Positions 27,963 to 38,195 of a stretch of 64,000 nucleotides of DNA are shown piece by piece. The notes under the pieces are model-generated. The model saw nothing but the letters and a program-made list of their open reading frames with translations, searched no databases and was not told the origin of the DNA. Within the stretch, counting starts at the first letter, position 1; every line of letters begins with the position of its first letter. A program made the position numbers and the translations under genes. The DNA is taken from contig JAVBXY010000012.1 in the NCBI GenBank assembly GCA_030824275.1, positions 1-64,000 on the forward strand. The letters run 5' to 3'. The stretch comes from Rhodocyclaceae bacterium (lineage in GTDB: Bacteria > Pseudomonadota > Gammaproteobacteria > Burkholderiales > Rhodocyclaceae).

Positions 27963-28865
27963 GTGAAGCAGCCCTTCACCAAACCCGCCACCACCTACGC
28001 CGAACAGGTCGCCCTGCTGCAAAAGCGGGGCATGGTGATTGAAGACCCGGCCCAGGTCGAGTTCTACCTCCAGCACCTCAACTACTACCGCCTCGGTGCC
28101 TACTGGCTCCCCTTCGAGGCCGATCACGGCAGCCACAGTTTTCAACCCGGCACCCACTTTGGCGACGTGCTGAACCTGTACATTTTTGACCGCGAGCTAC
28201 GGCTACTGGTTCTGGATGCCATCGAGCGCATCGAGGTTTCCGTGCGCGGTCAGTGGGCTTATCAAATGGCCCACCAGCATGGCCCCCATGCGCATCTGGA
28301 TGGCACTCTCGCCCACAAGCGTTGGCACTGGGAGTCGAACCTTGAGAAGCTGACCAAGGAAGTCGAGCGCTCAGATGAAACCTTCATTCAGCACCTGACG
28401 CAAACATACAGCGAAGCCCTGCCCCCAGTCTGGGCCGTGTGCGAGGTCATGTCGCTGGGGGTGCTGTCCCGCTGGTATGGCAACCTCAAGCCCATGCCCA
28501 CCCGCAGAGAGATTGCAAACGTCTATCGCATCGACCAGCGGGTGATGGAATCCTGGATGCACCACCTGACCTATATCCGCAATACCTGCGCCCACCATAG
28601 CCGCCTGTGGAATCGAGACTTCACCATCACGCCGGAACTGCCCAAGAGCAAACCGGCACATCTGGTGGGGGAATTCATCAGCGGATCACGCAAGCTCTAC
28701 AACACGCTGGTAATCCTGCTGCACTTCATGGACATCATTGCCCCCAGGCATCATTGGCGGCAACGACTCATCAACCTGATTACCGACCATGCCGCGCCGG
28801 TCTCTGCGATGGGGTTTCCCAAGGAGTGGCAACAGCAGGCTATCTGGAAGGACGGCGCAGCATGA
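27963..28865 (+). CDS. AbiD/AbiF-like abortive infection protein (Abi_2 family, HEPN-type)
   Basis: 300-residue protein of the Abi_2 group related to lactococcal AbiD/AbiF. The N-terminus [22 protein letters not shown], the [13 protein letters not shown] segment and the helical [16 protein letters not shown] are characteristic. [14 protein letters not shown] near residue 205 gives the R-x(4-6)-H motif of HEPN ribonucleases. It is probably an RNase-like effector triggered by phage infection. GTG start after a GGGGGG ribosome site. Its stop overlaps the hsdS start (ATGA), so it is built into the restriction operon. Confidence 0.9.
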   Translation: MKQPFTKPATTYAEQVALLQKRGMVIEDPAQVEFYLQHLNYYRLGAYWLPFEADHGSHSFQPGTHFGDVLNLYIFDRELRLLVLDAIERIEVSVRGQWAYQMAHQHGPHAHLDGTLAHKRWHWESNLEKLTKEVERSDETFIQHLTQTYSEALPPVWAVCEVMSLGVLSRWYGNLKPMPTRREIANVYRIDQRVMESWMHHLTYIRNTCAHHSRLWNRDFTITPELPKSKPAHLVGEFISGSRKLYNTLVILLHFMDIIAPRHHWRQRLINLITDHAAPVSAMGFPKEWQQQAIWKDGAA

Positions 28866-30193
28866 GTTTGCAGCGATACGCCGAGTACAAGGACAGTGGG
28901 GTGGAGTGGCTGGGTGATGTACCGGCACATTGGAGTATGAAACGTCTTCGTTTCGTTGCTGCTCTCAATCCCTCAAAATCAGAAATTGCATCGCATGACC
29001 GAATGACAGAGGTTTCGTTTTTGCCGATGGAGGCAATCGGTGATGACGGAATTTTGACATTGGACCGATCTCGTCCAATTGCTGATGTAGAGACTGGCTA
29101 CACGTACTTCCGCGAAGGAGACGTGACGATAGCCAAGATTACCCCCTGCTTTGAAAATGGCAAGGGAGCAGTCATGCGAGGCTTATTGTCGGGGGTGGGG
29201 TTCGGAACGACAGAGCTAATAGTCGCCAGACCCAATGTGACCGAAACGACGAGCGACTATCTGCATTGGCTATTTATCTCACAGCCTTTCCGAAAACTTG
29301 GTGAGGCAACCATGTACGGTGCAGGTGGGCAGAAGCGGGTGCCAGACGAGTTTGTTCGGAACTTCACCCTTGCCTTTCCAGATGTGCAAGAGCAAAAGGT
29401 CATCAGCGACTTCCTTGACCACGAAACCGCCAAGCTCGATGCCCTGATTTCCGAGCAGTTGCAGTTAATTGCGCTACTCAAGGAGAAGCGCCAAGCGGTC
29501 ATCTCGCATGCCGTGACCAAGGGGCTGAACCCGGATGCGCCGATGAAGGATTCGGGGATTGAATGGCTTGGACAAATACCTGCCCATTGGAGAATGAAGC
29601 GCCTGAAGAATATATCTCCTTTCATTACTGTCGGCGTAGTGGTCAATCCAAGCGACTACGTTGCCGACGACGGGCTTCCATTCATCTATGGTGGTGACAT
29701 CTCCGAAGGCAGGATTGATACCCAGAGTTGCCGAAGAATCACTGCCTCCGATAGCGAGCGAAACGGGAAAACCAAACTGGATGTTGGGGACTTGCTGACA
29801 GTTCGAGTCGGAGCCCCCGGAGTTACGGCGGTGGTGACAGAGGAGTGCGCCGGTGGCAATTGTGCGTCCGTCATGCTTTCCCGGAAAGGTAGCTTCGATT
29901 CTGAGTGGCTTTGTTACTCAATGAACAGCAGGATGGTTCGTTATCAAGTTGAGGTGGTTCAGTATGGAGCCGCTCAGGAACAATTCAACATCAGCCATGC
30001 CGTCAATTTTTGGATAGCTACTCCGCCAAAGTCTGAACAGAAGAAAATCGCGTCCCTATTGAGGAACACAACTATGGCAATTGACCGTTTGTCTGAGGAT
30101 GCCCAAAAGGCAATTGCTCTCCTTCAGGAACGCCGCACCTCTCTAATCTCCGCCGCTGTCACCGGCAAGATCGACGTGAGGAAGGCCGCATGA
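28862..30193 (+). CDS. hsdS: Type I restriction-modification specificity subunit
   Basis: DNA-recognition subunit, 443 residues, with two target-recognition domains. Each begins with a near-identical conserved block: [20 protein letters not shown] near residue 12 and [20 protein letters not shown] near residue 230. Each ends in a helical spacer ([42 protein letters not shown]). The recognition domains are AT-richer than flanking genes, as expected for fast-evolving parts. The target sequence cannot be predicted. ATGA overlaps both neighbours. Confidence 0.95.
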   Translation: MSLQRYAEYKDSGVEWLGDVPAHWSMKRLRFVAALNPSKSEIASHDRMTEVSFLPMEAIGDDGILTLDRSRPIADVETGYTYFREGDVTIAKITPCFENGKGAVMRGLLSGVGFGTTELIVARPNVTETTSDYLHWLFISQPFRKLGEATMYGAGGQKRVPDEFVRNFTLAFPDVQEQKVISDFLDHETAKLDALISEQLQLIALLKEKRQAVISHAVTKGLNPDAPMKDSGIEWLGQIPAHWRMKRLKNISPFITVGVVVNPSDYVADDGLPFIYGGDISEGRIDTQSCRRITASDSERNGKTKLDVGDLLTVRVGAPGVTAVVTEECAGGNCASVMLSRKGSFDSEWLCYSMNSRMVRYQVEVVQYGAAQEQFNISHAVNFWIATPPKSEQKKIASLLRNTTMAIDRLSEDAQKAIALLQERRTSLISAAVTGKIDVRKAA

Positions 30194-33100
30194 GCCTGCA
30201 TAAGGAAATCGAGTTCGAGAACGACATTTGCAATTACTTGCACTCGCAGGACTGGCACTACGCCGAAGGCGACAACAAGGCGTATGACCGGGCACGGGCA
30301 CTGTTCCCCGCCGATGTGATCGCCTGGGTGCAGGCCACCCAGCCCAAGGCATGGGAAGCTCTGACCAAAAACCACGGCGCTGTCGCCGAAGCTGTCTTAT
30401 TGGATCGTCTGCGCAAGCAACTGGATGAGCGCGGCACCCTGGACGTGATCCGTCATGGCATCGAACTGTTGGGCCTGAAACAGCCATTGCAACTGGCCCA
30501 GTTCAAACCCGCCCTGGCCATGAACCCAGAGCTACAGGCCAAGTACGCCGCCAACCGCCTGCGCGTGGTGCGGCAGGTGCATTACTCCCTGCATAACGAA
30601 AACTCCATTGACCTGGTGCTGTTCCTCAATGGCCTGCCGGTGGCAACCACTGAACTCAAGACCGACTTTACCCAGTCGGTGGAGGATGCCGTCGATCAGT
30701 ACCGCTTTGACCGCCACCCCAGGCCTAAAGGCCAGAGTGCCGCCGAGCCGCTGCTGGAATTCCCCCGTGGGGCCTTGGTTCATTTCGCGGTGAGTAACTG
30801 CGAAGTGCGAATGACAACCAAGTTGCACGGAGCCGCAACCACCTTCCTACCCTTCAACCTCGGCGATCACGGCGCAGCAGGCAACCCACCCAACCCCAAT
30901 GGCCATGCCACTGCCTACCTGTGGGAGAAGGTCTGGGCACGGGATAGCTGGCTGGAAATCATAGGTCGCTACCTCGTTACCAAGCGCGACGACAAGAAGC
31001 AGATCGTCGGCATCATCTTCCCCCGCTATCACCAGTTGGATGCCACTCGCAAGCTGGTCGCCGCCGTGCTCGATGAAGGGCCGGGAGGGAAGTACCTGAT
31101 TCAGCATTCCGCAGGCTCCGGCAAGACCAACTCGATTGCCTGGACGGCGCACTTCCTGGCTGAGCTACACGATGCCAACCAGAAGAAGCTGTTTGACTCG
31201 GTGCTGGTGGTCAGTGACCGCACCGTGCTCGACGATCAACTTCAGGAAGCGATCTTCGATTTCCAGCGTACCAAAGGCGTCGTCGCCACCATCAAGGGTG
31301 AGAGCAGCAGCAAAAGCGGCGAACTGGCCGAGGCACTGGCCGGAGGCAAGAAGATCGTGGTCTGCACCATCCAGACCTTTCCCTTCGCCTTGAACGCGGT
31401 ACAGGAACTGGCAGCCACCCAGGGCAAGCGGTTCGCGGTCATTGCCGACGAGGCCCATAGCTCCCAGACTGGCTCAGCAGCAGCCAACCTCAAGTCAGTG
31501 CTGTCCGCCGAAGAACTGAAGGAATTGGCCGAAGGGGGCGAAGTTAGCGCCGAGGACTTGCTGGCGGCCCAAATGTCAGCCAAGGCCAACGCGGCGGGGA
31601 TCACCTACATTGCCTTCACCGCCACCCCGAAGGCGAAGACCCTGGAACTGTTTGGGCGGATGCAAAATCCCGCGCTCCCCGCAGGCAAGGACAACCTTCC
31701 TGGCCCCTTCCACGTCTATTCAATGCGGCAGGCCATCGAGGAGGAATTCATCCTTGATGTGCTGAAGAACTACACTCCCTACAAACTGGCCTTCAAGCTG
31801 GCGAACAATGGGCAGGAGTGGGACGAGAAGGAAGTCGTGCGTAGTGAGGCCATGAAGGGCATCATGCGCTGGGTCAGCCTGCACCCCTACAACATCGCCC
31901 AGAAGGTGCAAGTGGTGGTGGAACACTATCGGGAGAACGTCGCCCCGCTACTGAATGGCAAGGCCAAGGCAATGGTGGTGGTCTCCAGTCGCCTTGAGGC
32001 CGTGCGCTGGCAACTGGCGATAGACAAGTACATCAAGTCCCAAGGCTACAAGCTGGCAACGCTGGTGGCCTTCTCCGGCGAAGTGAATGACTCAGCCTCT
32101 GGCCCTGATCCCTTCACCGAAAACAGCACCGTGCTGAATCCCAACCTCAAGGGGCGGGACATGCGGGAGGCGTTCGGCACCGATGAGTATCAAATCCTGC
32201 TGGTCGCCAACAAGTTCCAGACTGGATTTGACCAACCCTTGCTGTGTGGCATGTACGTCGATAAGCGGCTGGCAGGCATCCAGGCAGTGCAGACGCTCTC
32301 ACGCCTGAATCGTGCCCACCCCGGCAAGGACACCACCTACGTGCTGGACTTTGTGAATGAGCCGAAGGAAGTCCTGGAAGCCTTCCAGACCTACTACGAG
32401 ACCGCTTCGCTGGAGGACGTAACCGACCCGCATCTGGTCTATAGCCTGCGCAGCAAGCTCGACTCGTCAGGCTTCTATGACAACTTCGAGGTAGATCGTG
32501 TCGTCGCCGTCACCTTGAAGCCCAATGCTACCCAGGCGGAACTGTCGGCGGCACTGGCTCCGGTGGCTGACCGACTGTTGAAACAGTACAAGGCGGCACA
32601 GGCCAAGCTCAAGCTGGCGCTAGAAAGCAAGGATGCGGCAGCGGAACAGATAGCCACGGATGAGTTGAACGTGTTGATTCTGTTCAAGCGCGACATGGGC
32701 GGCTACATCCGCCTCTACTCCTTCCTGTCGCAGATATTCGATTACGGCAATACGGACATCGAGAAGCGTTCCATCTTCTATCGCCTGCTGTTGCCTCTGC
32801 TGGAATTTGGCCGGGAGCGGGAAGCCCTCGATTTCTCCAAGGCCGTACTGACCCACCACAAGCTGAAGCAGGGGAGCAAGCAGCCCCTGACATTGGGCGG
32901 CGGCGACTACCCGATGCTACAACCCTTGACCGACACGGGTAGCGGACAGGTGCAAGAACCACAACGCGCCTTGCTGTACGAAATTATCGCCAAGGTGAAT
33001 GAGCTGTTCGAGGGCGAACTGACAGACGACGACAAGCTGGTCTATGTCAATAACGTACTGAAGGGGAAGCTGCTGGAATCCGAGATTCTGGTTCAGCAGG

Positions 33101-33312
33101 CGGCCAACAATACCAAGGAGCAGTTTGCCAACTCTCCCGACCTCAAGACCGAGATCATGAATGCCATCATGGATGCCTTTGCCGCTCACAGCACCATGAG
33201 CAAGCAGGCGCTGGACTCGGAACAGGTGAGGAACGGTTTGCGTGACATTCTGCTGGGACCGGCCCAGCTTTACGAAACCCTGCGCGGGCGAGACGAAGGC
33301 AGAGCGCCTTGA
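30190..33312 (+). CDS. hsdR: Type I restriction endonuclease subunit R
   Basis: Motor and nuclease subunit, 1040 residues. The N-terminal PD-(D/E)xK nuclease domain shows the E-L-K core in LPVATTELKTDFTQSVEDA. The superfamily 2 helicase has Walker A in SAGSGKTNSIAW near residue 307 and DEAH in IADEAHSSQTG near residue 419. Motif VI-like sequence is LSRLNRAHPGKD. The C-terminal helical domain binds HsdM. Full length and frame intact, so the system is probably active. Last gene of the island. Confidence 0.96.
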   Translation: MSLHKEIEFENDICNYLHSQDWHYAEGDNKAYDRARALFPADVIAWVQATQPKAWEALTKNHGAVAEAVLLDRLRKQLDERGTLDVIRHGIELLGLKQPLQLAQFKPALAMNPELQAKYAANRLRVVRQVHYSLHNENSIDLVLFLNGLPVATTELKTDFTQSVEDAVDQYRFDRHPRPKGQSAAEPLLEFPRGALVHFAVSNCEVRMTTKLHGAATTFLPFNLGDHGAAGNPPNPNGHATAYLWEKVWARDSWLEIIGRYLVTKRDDKKQIVGIIFPRYHQLDATRKLVAAVLDEGPGGKYLIQHSAGSGKTNSIAWTAHFLAELHDANQKKLFDSVLVVSDRTVLDDQLQEAIFDFQRTKGVVATIKGESSSKSGELAEALAGGKKIVVCTIQTFPFALNAVQELAATQGKRFAVIADEAHSSQTGSAAANLKSVLSAEELKELAEGGEVSAEDLLAAQMSAKANAAGITYIAFTATPKAKTLELFGRMQNPALPAGKDNLPGPFHVYSMRQAIEEEFILDVLKNYTPYKLAFKLANNGQEWDEKEVVRSEAMKGIMRWVSLHPYNIAQKVQVVVEHYRENVAPLLNGKAKAMVVVSSRLEAVRWQLAIDKYIKSQGYKLATLVAFSGEVNDSASGPDPFTENSTVLNPNLKGRDMREAFGTDEYQILLVANKFQTGFDQPLLCGMYVDKRLAGIQAVQTLSRLNRAHPGKDTTYVLDFVNEPKEVLEAFQTYYETASLEDVTDPHLVYSLRSKLDSSGFYDNFEVDRVVAVTLKPNATQAELSAALAPVADRLLKQYKAAQAKLKLALESKDAAAEQIATDELNVLILFKRDMGGYIRLYSFLSQIFDYGNTDIEKRSIFYRLLLPLLEFGREREALDFSKAVLTHHKLKQGSKQPLTLGGGDYPMLQPLTDTGSGQVQEPQRALLYEIIAKVNELFEGELTDDDKLVYVNNVLKGKLLESEILVQQAANNTKEQFANSPDLKTEIMNAIMDAFAAHSTMSKQALDSEQVRNGLRDILLGPAQLYETLRGRDEGRAP

Positions 33313-33370
33313 GTGTGGCATTTCGTGTGGTGTTTCGTGTCGCCATCAGCACGACTTGCCACGCTGACGC

Positions 33371-33784
33371 TTAACCCGGCAAGGGCATCCCGCGCGTGTC
33401 CAGCAGTGCCATCCAGCCGCGGATCACGCGGTAGAGCACCCAGATGCCGGTGATGACGACGACGACGAAGGCGAAGGGAATGCCGATCAGCGTGATGGTC
33501 AGCAGCCCCGCCACCAGCAGCCACAGGGCCGCGTACCAGAAACTACGCAACTGCCAGCGCCAGTGGCTGTCGAGCCAGGTACCGCGCACACGGCCCCGCG
33601 TCATGTAGTTGATGATCACGGCGATGATCGATGGCCAGCCGAAGACAAAGGCGCCGACGATGGTGGCCGAGGTGAGGATGCCGCTCACCGCCGACAGGGC
33701 GTGCAGGCCGTACATGATGTGAGCCCACATCCGGGGGCCGTCCAGGTCGTCACCGCCAGGAATCACCTCGATCTCGTCGCTCAT
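33371..33784 (-). CDS. DUF4870-type small membrane protein
   Basis: 137-residue inner-membrane protein. After an acidic N-terminus come four hydrophobic stretches ([76 protein letters not shown]). It resembles the DUF4870 family of small membrane proteins of unknown role. ATG overlaps the ubiD stop (ATGA), so it is cotranscribed with ubiD. Convergent with hsdR across 58 bp. Confidence 0.8.
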   Translation of the reverse strand: MSDEIEVIPGGDDLDGPRMWAHIMYGLHALSAVSGILTSATIVGAFVFGWPSIIAVIINYMTRGRVRGTWLDSHWRWQLRSFWYAALWLLVAGLLTITLIGIPFAFVVVVITGIWVLYRVIRGWMALLDTRGMPLPG

Positions 33785-35250
33785 AGTCCCAGCTCCTTCC
33801 ACAAGTCATCCACGCGGCGTTTGACCGCCTCGTCCATCACGATGGGGCGACCCCATTCGCGCTCGGTCTCGCCCGGCCACTTGTTGGTGGCGTCGATGCC
33901 CATCTTGCTGCCCAGGCCCGACACCGGTGAAGCGAAGTCGAGATAGTCGATGGGCGTGTTCTCGGCGATCAGCGTGTCCCGCGCCGCGTCCACGCGAGTG
34001 GTCAGCGCCCAGATCACTTCCTTCCAGTCGCGCACGTCCACGTCGTCGTCCACGACGATGATGAACTTGGTGTACATGAACTGGCGCAGGAAGCTCCAGA
34101 TGCCGAACATCACACGCTTGGCGTGGCCGGCGTACTGCTTCTTCATGCTCACCACCGCCATGCGATAGGAGCAGCCTTCCGGCGGCAGGTAGAAATCGAC
34201 GATTTCCGGGTACTGCTTCTGCAACAGCGGTACGAAGACCTCGTTGAGTGCCACGCCCAGCATGGCCGGCTCGTCCGGTGGCTTGCCGGTGTAGGTGGAG
34301 TGGTAGAGCGGGTCGCGGCGCATGGTGATGCGCTCGATGGTGAACACCGGGAACTCGGCCTGCTCGTTGTAATAGCCGGTGTGGTCACCATAGGGGCCTT
34401 CGAGGGCAACTTCGCCCGGATGAATGACACCCTCCAACACAATCTCGGCAGAGGCCGGCACCTGCAAATCGGAGCCTAAGCACTTCACCAATTCCGTCCT
34501 GCCGCCACGCAGCAGGCCGGCGAACTGGTATTCGGACAACGTGTCGGGCACGGGGGTCACAGCACCGAGTATCGTCGCCGGGTCGCAACCCAGCACCACG
34601 GCGACAGGGAAGGGCTGACCGGGATGGGCCTGGCAGTGGTCGCGAAAATCCAGCGCACCACCGCGATGGGCGAGCCAGCGCATGATGACTTTGTTCCTGC
34701 CGAGCACCTGCTGGCGGTAGATACCGAGGTTCTGCCGTGATTTGTTCGGGCCCCGCGTGACGACCAGGCCCCAGGTAATCAGCGGCGCCGCGTCGCCGGG
34801 CCAGCAGGTCTGGATCGGCAGGCGGCCCAGGTCCACTTCGGCGCCCTCCCACTCCACTTCCTGGCAAGGCCCCGACGACAAAACTTTCGGTGCCATGTTG
34901 ATGACCTGCTTGAGGATCGGCAGCTTGTTCCAGGCATCCTTGAGGCCCTTGGGCGGCTCCGGTTCCTTGAGGTAGGCGAGCATCTTGCCAACGTCGCGCA
35001 GGCCTTCCTTCCAGTCCCCACTCTCGCCCATACCAAGGGCGACGCGATGCGGCGTGCCAAACAAATTCGCCAGCACCGGCACCGTCGAGCCCTTGGGCTT
35101 CTCGAACAGCAGGGCGGGTCCGCCAGTGCGCAGCACGCGGTCGGCGATCTCGGTCATTTCCAGATAGGGATCGACTTCGACGCGGATGCGCTTGAGTTCG
35201 CCAATCGCTTCCAGTTGGGCGACGAAGTCGCGCAGGTCCTTGTATTTCAT
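33781..35250 (-). CDS. ubiD: 4-hydroxy-3-polyprenylbenzoate decarboxylase
   Basis: Prenylated-FMN-dependent decarboxylase of ubiquinone synthesis, 489 residues, close to the usual length. Recognisable segments are [17 protein letters not shown] at the start, [18 protein letters not shown] (cofactor region), [12 protein letters not shown] with the catalytic glutamate region, and [15 protein letters not shown]. The partner flavin prenyltransferase UbiX is not in this window. ubiA, acting just before it in the pathway, is about 16 kb away. Confidence 0.94.
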   Translation of the reverse strand: MKYKDLRDFVAQLEAIGELKRIRVEVDPYLEMTEIADRVLRTGGPALLFEKPKGSTVPVLANLFGTPHRVALGMGESGDWKEGLRDVGKMLAYLKEPEPPKGLKDAWNKLPILKQVINMAPKVLSSGPCQEVEWEGAEVDLGRLPIQTCWPGDAAPLITWGLVVTRGPNKSRQNLGIYRQQVLGRNKVIMRWLAHRGGALDFRDHCQAHPGQPFPVAVVLGCDPATILGAVTPVPDTLSEYQFAGLLRGGRTELVKCLGSDLQVPASAEIVLEGVIHPGEVALEGPYGDHTGYYNEQAEFPVFTIERITMRRDPLYHSTYTGKPPDEPAMLGVALNEVFVPLLQKQYPEIVDFYLPPEGCSYRMAVVSMKKQYAGHAKRVMFGIWSFLRQFMYTKFIIVVDDDVDVRDWKEVIWALTTRVDAARDTLIAENTPIDYLDFASPVSGLGSKMGIDATNKWPGETEREWGRPIVMDEAVKRRVDDLWKELGL

Positions 35251-35303
35251 GGCGGGAGTTTAACCGCCCGCGCCTGCTTGATGAAAAGCAAGCACTGACG
35301 GCG

Positions 35304-35321
35304 GCCGGGCAGATGCCCGGC
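35304..35321. promoter_or_regulatory. Perfect 8-bp inverted repeat between regulator and ubiD
   Basis: GCCGGGCA, GA, TGCCCGGC lies 3 bp after the stop of the sigma-54 activator. No T run follows on either strand, so it is a terminator-like or RNA-stabilising hairpin rather than a classic terminator. Confidence 0.4.
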
Positions 35322-35324
35322 ATG

Positions 35325-37124
35325 TCACTCGACCGCGATATCGTACTTTCGCAGCCGGTAGGCAAGCTTTGGGCGGGTGATGCCCAACAGCCTTGCGGCT
35401 TTCGACAGGTTGCCGTTGGCTTCGGCAAGGGCGGTCCGCAGCATGGCGGATTCTGTTTCCTCCAGCCCCGGCATGGTTTTGGGTGCCGCGAAGGAGGCGC
35501 TAACCGTGTCTTCGCCACCCTCCTCCGCCAGGGCGATTCCCCCACGGCGATTGAGCGTGAAGGACGAGGAACTGATTTCCTCACCGGTAGTGAACAGATG
35601 GCACAGATCGAGCGCTCCGCCCTCTTCCGCGAGGATGATGGCGCGCTCGATCATGTTCTCCAGTTCGCGGACATTGCCCGGCCATTCATAACTGACCAGG
35701 GCATCGACGGCGCGCTCGCGGAAGCCGGTGATCGCCTTGCCGTGCTTCTTGATGAAACGTTGCAGGAACCAGTTCATCATCAGCGGAATGTCATCCGGCC
35801 GCTCACGCAGCGGCGGCACCTTGATGGGGAAGACGTTGAGCCGGAAGAAAAGGTCTTCCCGGAATTTTCCGGCTTTGACTTCCTCGCGCAGGTTCACGTT
35901 GGTGGCGGCGATGATTCGCACGTCGATCTTGCGCGTGCGCGAATCACCGACGCGCTCGATCTCGCCCTGCTGGATGGCACGCAACAGCTTGCCCTGGGCG
36001 GTGAAGCTCAGGGTGCCGATTTCATCCAGAAACAGGGTGCCGCCGTTCGCCCGCTCGAAGCGTCCGGGACGGGAGCTGGTGGCACCGGTGAAGCCGCCCT
36101 TTTCGACGCCGAACAATTCCGATTCCATCAGGTGCTCGGGGATCGCGGCGCAGTTGACGGCGACGAAAGGGCCCTTGTTGCGGGCGCTCAACTGGTGGAG
36201 GTTGTTGGCGAAGATCTCCTTGCCGACGCCGCTTTCGCCGAGGAACAGCACGGTGGCTTCGGTCGGCGCGACTTTCTTGACCATGTGGCAAACCATGTTG
36301 AAGCCGCTGGATACGCCCACCATGCCAAAGGCGTTGGCGTCGGCTGAAGATAGCCGGTCGGCGACGCCGCTGGCGACCGGCGTCAAGGGAGGCGCTTCAG
36401 TGGTGGTCCATTTGACGAAATCGCCGATCTGCAGAAAACGCAGGTCGTCTTCCGCATCCGTCCATTCCTCCACCGGCCGGCCGACGACGCGGCATTTCTG
36501 GTGGCCCATGCTGCGGCACTCGACCTCGCGCCAGAGGATGGGCCGCCCCATGAAGGCACTGGTGTAACCACAGGCATAGCCGACCAGCATCCAGCACACG
36601 CCTTCGTTGCCGATGCCGTAGGTGGCGATGTGGGCTTCCGCTTCCGCGCAGTCAACCAGATAGAAGTCGCCGAAGTACTCACCCTTTTCGACGTCAATGT
36701 GTAGCCCAATCGGCTCGCAATGCACAATGCCTTCCAGCGACACCAGTTGCGGGCCGGCCATGAAGTCGTCGTAGATATTCCGGTTGGCCCGTACTTTCCG
36801 GCTCATCTTCGCATCGCGGGAACCGGCCTGGTAGCCGATGCGGGTCACCATGCCGCGCGCGCGTTCCTTGCCCAGACTTTCGATCAGTTCCTGACGCAGC
36901 GAACCAAGATTGCTGATGTGCATCAGCATCATTCGCTGGTCGTCCAGCCAGATGCGGCCCTGCTGGGGCGCAAAGCGCAGGCGGTCGGCAAGGTCCTGGA
37001 TGTCCGGCACGCGGATCGCGGCGGCGCTCCCCTTGTCGCCGGACTCGCTGGCGGATGGCGACGGCTTGCCTACACCGCCCGGCTCACGCTTGCTCTTCGG
37101 ACTCTGTTTGCTCATGGGCGCCAT
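35325..37124 (-). CDS. Sigma-54-dependent activator of the XylR/DmpR/TbuT family
   Basis: Aromatic-sensing transcription activator, 599 residues. Order: XylR_N sensory domain ([22 protein letters not shown]) with a V4R module (C...[21 protein letters not shown]), B linker, AAA+ domain with Walker A GESGVGKE near residue 295 and [10 protein letters not shown], and a C-terminal Fis-type helix-turn-helix ([21 protein letters not shown]). The loop that contacts sigma-54 reads GGFTGA rather than the usual GAFTGA. It lies 20 bp downstream of tmoF on the same strand, like tbuT in Ralstonia pickettii, implying readthrough from the operon it activates. ATG at 37115 is an alternative start. Confidence 0.92.
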   Translation of the reverse strand: MAPMSKQSPKSKREPGGVGKPSPSASESGDKGSAAAIRVPDIQDLADRLRFAPQQGRIWLDDQRMMLMHISNLGSLRQELIESLGKERARGMVTRIGYQAGSRDAKMSRKVRANRNIYDDFMAGPQLVSLEGIVHCEPIGLHIDVEKGEYFGDFYLVDCAEAEAHIATYGIGNEGVCWMLVGYACGYTSAFMGRPILWREVECRSMGHQKCRVVGRPVEEWTDAEDDLRFLQIGDFVKWTTTEAPPLTPVASGVADRLSSADANAFGMVGVSSGFNMVCHMVKKVAPTEATVLFLGESGVGKEIFANNLHQLSARNKGPFVAVNCAAIPEHLMESELFGVEKGGFTGATSSRPGRFERANGGTLFLDEIGTLSFTAQGKLLRAIQQGEIERVGDSRTRKIDVRIIAATNVNLREEVKAGKFREDLFFRLNVFPIKVPPLRERPDDIPLMMNWFLQRFIKKHGKAITGFRERAVDALVSYEWPGNVRELENMIERAIILAEEGGALDLCHLFTTGEEISSSSFTLNRRGGIALAEEGGEDTVSASFAAPKTMPGLEETESAMLRTALAEANGNLSKAARLLGITRPKLAYRLRKYDIAVE

Positions 37125-37144
37125 TACCTCGGGAAGAACAGCAA

Positions 37145-38146
37145 TCAGACGAAGCGGTCGAAGTGGATGCGGTTGAAATCCACGCGATGCTTGTGCATCA
37201 GCAATTGTTGCACAGCGTCGATCATCGGCGGCGGTCCGGCGAAATAGAACTCCATTTCCGAGAGGGAATCGCCCAGCCGGCGCTCCAGTTCCTCATGAAC
37301 AAAGCCATGCGTTCCCAGCCATTCCCCGGCCGATGCGGCGGAGAGCACATTGTGCAGCCGCAACCGGGTTCCCGCGCCGGGCAGGTCGGCGATCAGACCC
37401 TCCACGCACAGATCATCCGGCGTACGTCCGCCGTAGAAGAAGTCCACCGAGGCCGCCGGATCGAGGACGGCGGCACGGGCAATCGACAGCATCGGCGCCA
37501 ACCCAGAGCCACCCGCAATGCAGGAAATCGGCCGCGAAACGTCCGTCCGCAGCCAGGCGCCGCCGTAGGGAGCGTCCAGGTCGATGGTCGATCCCAAAGG
37601 CAGGGTGTCCACCAAGGCATGGCTGGCGCTGCCGCCGGGAGTGCGGCGGACGATGAACTGCCAGATGCCGTTCGGGTTCGGCAGATTGCTCATGGAATAA
37701 GCTCGCACGCCCTTCACACCGGGTAACGACAGCAGCGCGTACTGGCCGGGGAGGAAATCGGCGGCCTGCTCAGTCTTGAACGTCAGCTCGGCCATGTCCG
37801 GCGTCAGCATGCGCCGTGCCGCCAGCGCCGACTTTTGCCGGGCCGGCGTAATGCGTGGGCGGTAAGATTCGTCGCAGCGCAGCCGTATCGTGCAGTCGCC
37901 CAGGGGCATGCTCTGGCAGGCCAGGTGCTTGCCCCGCTTCCGGTCGCGATCGCTCAAGCCGGGCGCCGCCGGCCACAAGGTGTCGACTTCCCCGTCGACC
38001 AGTTCGAAGCGGCAGGCGCCGCAGCCGCCGACATTGCATTCGTGGGGAAAGCCGATGCCGGCGCGCAAGGCGCCGCGCAGCAGGCTGCCTTCGTCGTCAC
38101 CGAGATCGAACTGTCCGCCGGATTCGATTCGTATGGTGTGTGTCAT
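37145..38146 (-). CDS. tmoF: Toluene monooxygenase NADH-ferredoxin reductase component
   Basis: Electron-transfer reductase of the four-component toluene monooxygenase (TmoF/TbuC/TouF type), 333 residues. N-terminal plant-type [2Fe-2S] domain with Cys37, Cys42, Cys45 (CNVGGCGAC) and a later cysteine in HLACQSMP. Next come the FAD domain (RAYSMSN) and the NAD domain ([13 protein letters not shown]). It passes electrons from NADH to the Rieske protein. A strong hairpin separates it from tmoE. Repeat copy 5 encodes QKSALAARR in the linker between the iron-sulfur and FAD domains. Confidence 0.94.
   Translation of the reverse strand: MTHTIRIESGGQFDLGDDEGSLLRGALRAGIGFPHECNVGGCGACRFELVDGEVDTLWPAAPGLSDRDRKRGKHLACQSMPLGDCTIRLRCDESYRPRITPARQKSALAARRMLTPDMAELTFKTEQAADFLPGQYALLSLPGVKGVRAYSMSNLPNPNGIWQFIVRRTPGGSASHALVDTLPLGSTIDLDAPYGGAWLRTDVSRPISCIAGGSGLAPMLSIARAAVLDPAASVDFFYGGRTPDDLCVEGLIADLPGAGTRLRLHNVLSAASAGEWLGTHGFVHEELERRLGDSLSEMEFYFAGPPPMIDAVQQLLMHKHRVDFNRIHFDRFV
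37811..37836 (-). repeat. Dispersed 26-bp repeat, copy 5 (in tmoF, sense)
   Basis: Minus strand AAAAGTCGGCGCTGG then CGGCACGGCGC, a single mismatch in the final base. Read as KSALAARR. Confidence 0.88.
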
Positions 38147-38158
38147 TGCATGGTCCCC

Positions 38159-38185
38159 GACCCCGGCCCCATGAAGGCCGGGGTC
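38159..38185 (-). promoter_or_regulatory. Strong GC hairpin between tmoE and tmoF
   Basis: GACCCCGGCC and GGCCGGGGTC form a perfect 10-bp stem with a 7-base loop in the 49-bp gap between tmoE and tmoF. On the plus strand TTTT follows the stem, giving a terminator shape against antisense transcripts. On the operon strand no T run follows. It is likely to stabilise tmoABCDE mRNA or to lower tmoF expression. Confidence 0.7.
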
Positions 38186-38195
38186 TTTTCTCGTC

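Noticed and set aside
27854..28042. Small ORF overlapping the hsdM-abi gap
   Set aside because: No ribosome site, and it runs into the abi gene in another frame; the region is better explained by inverted repeats.
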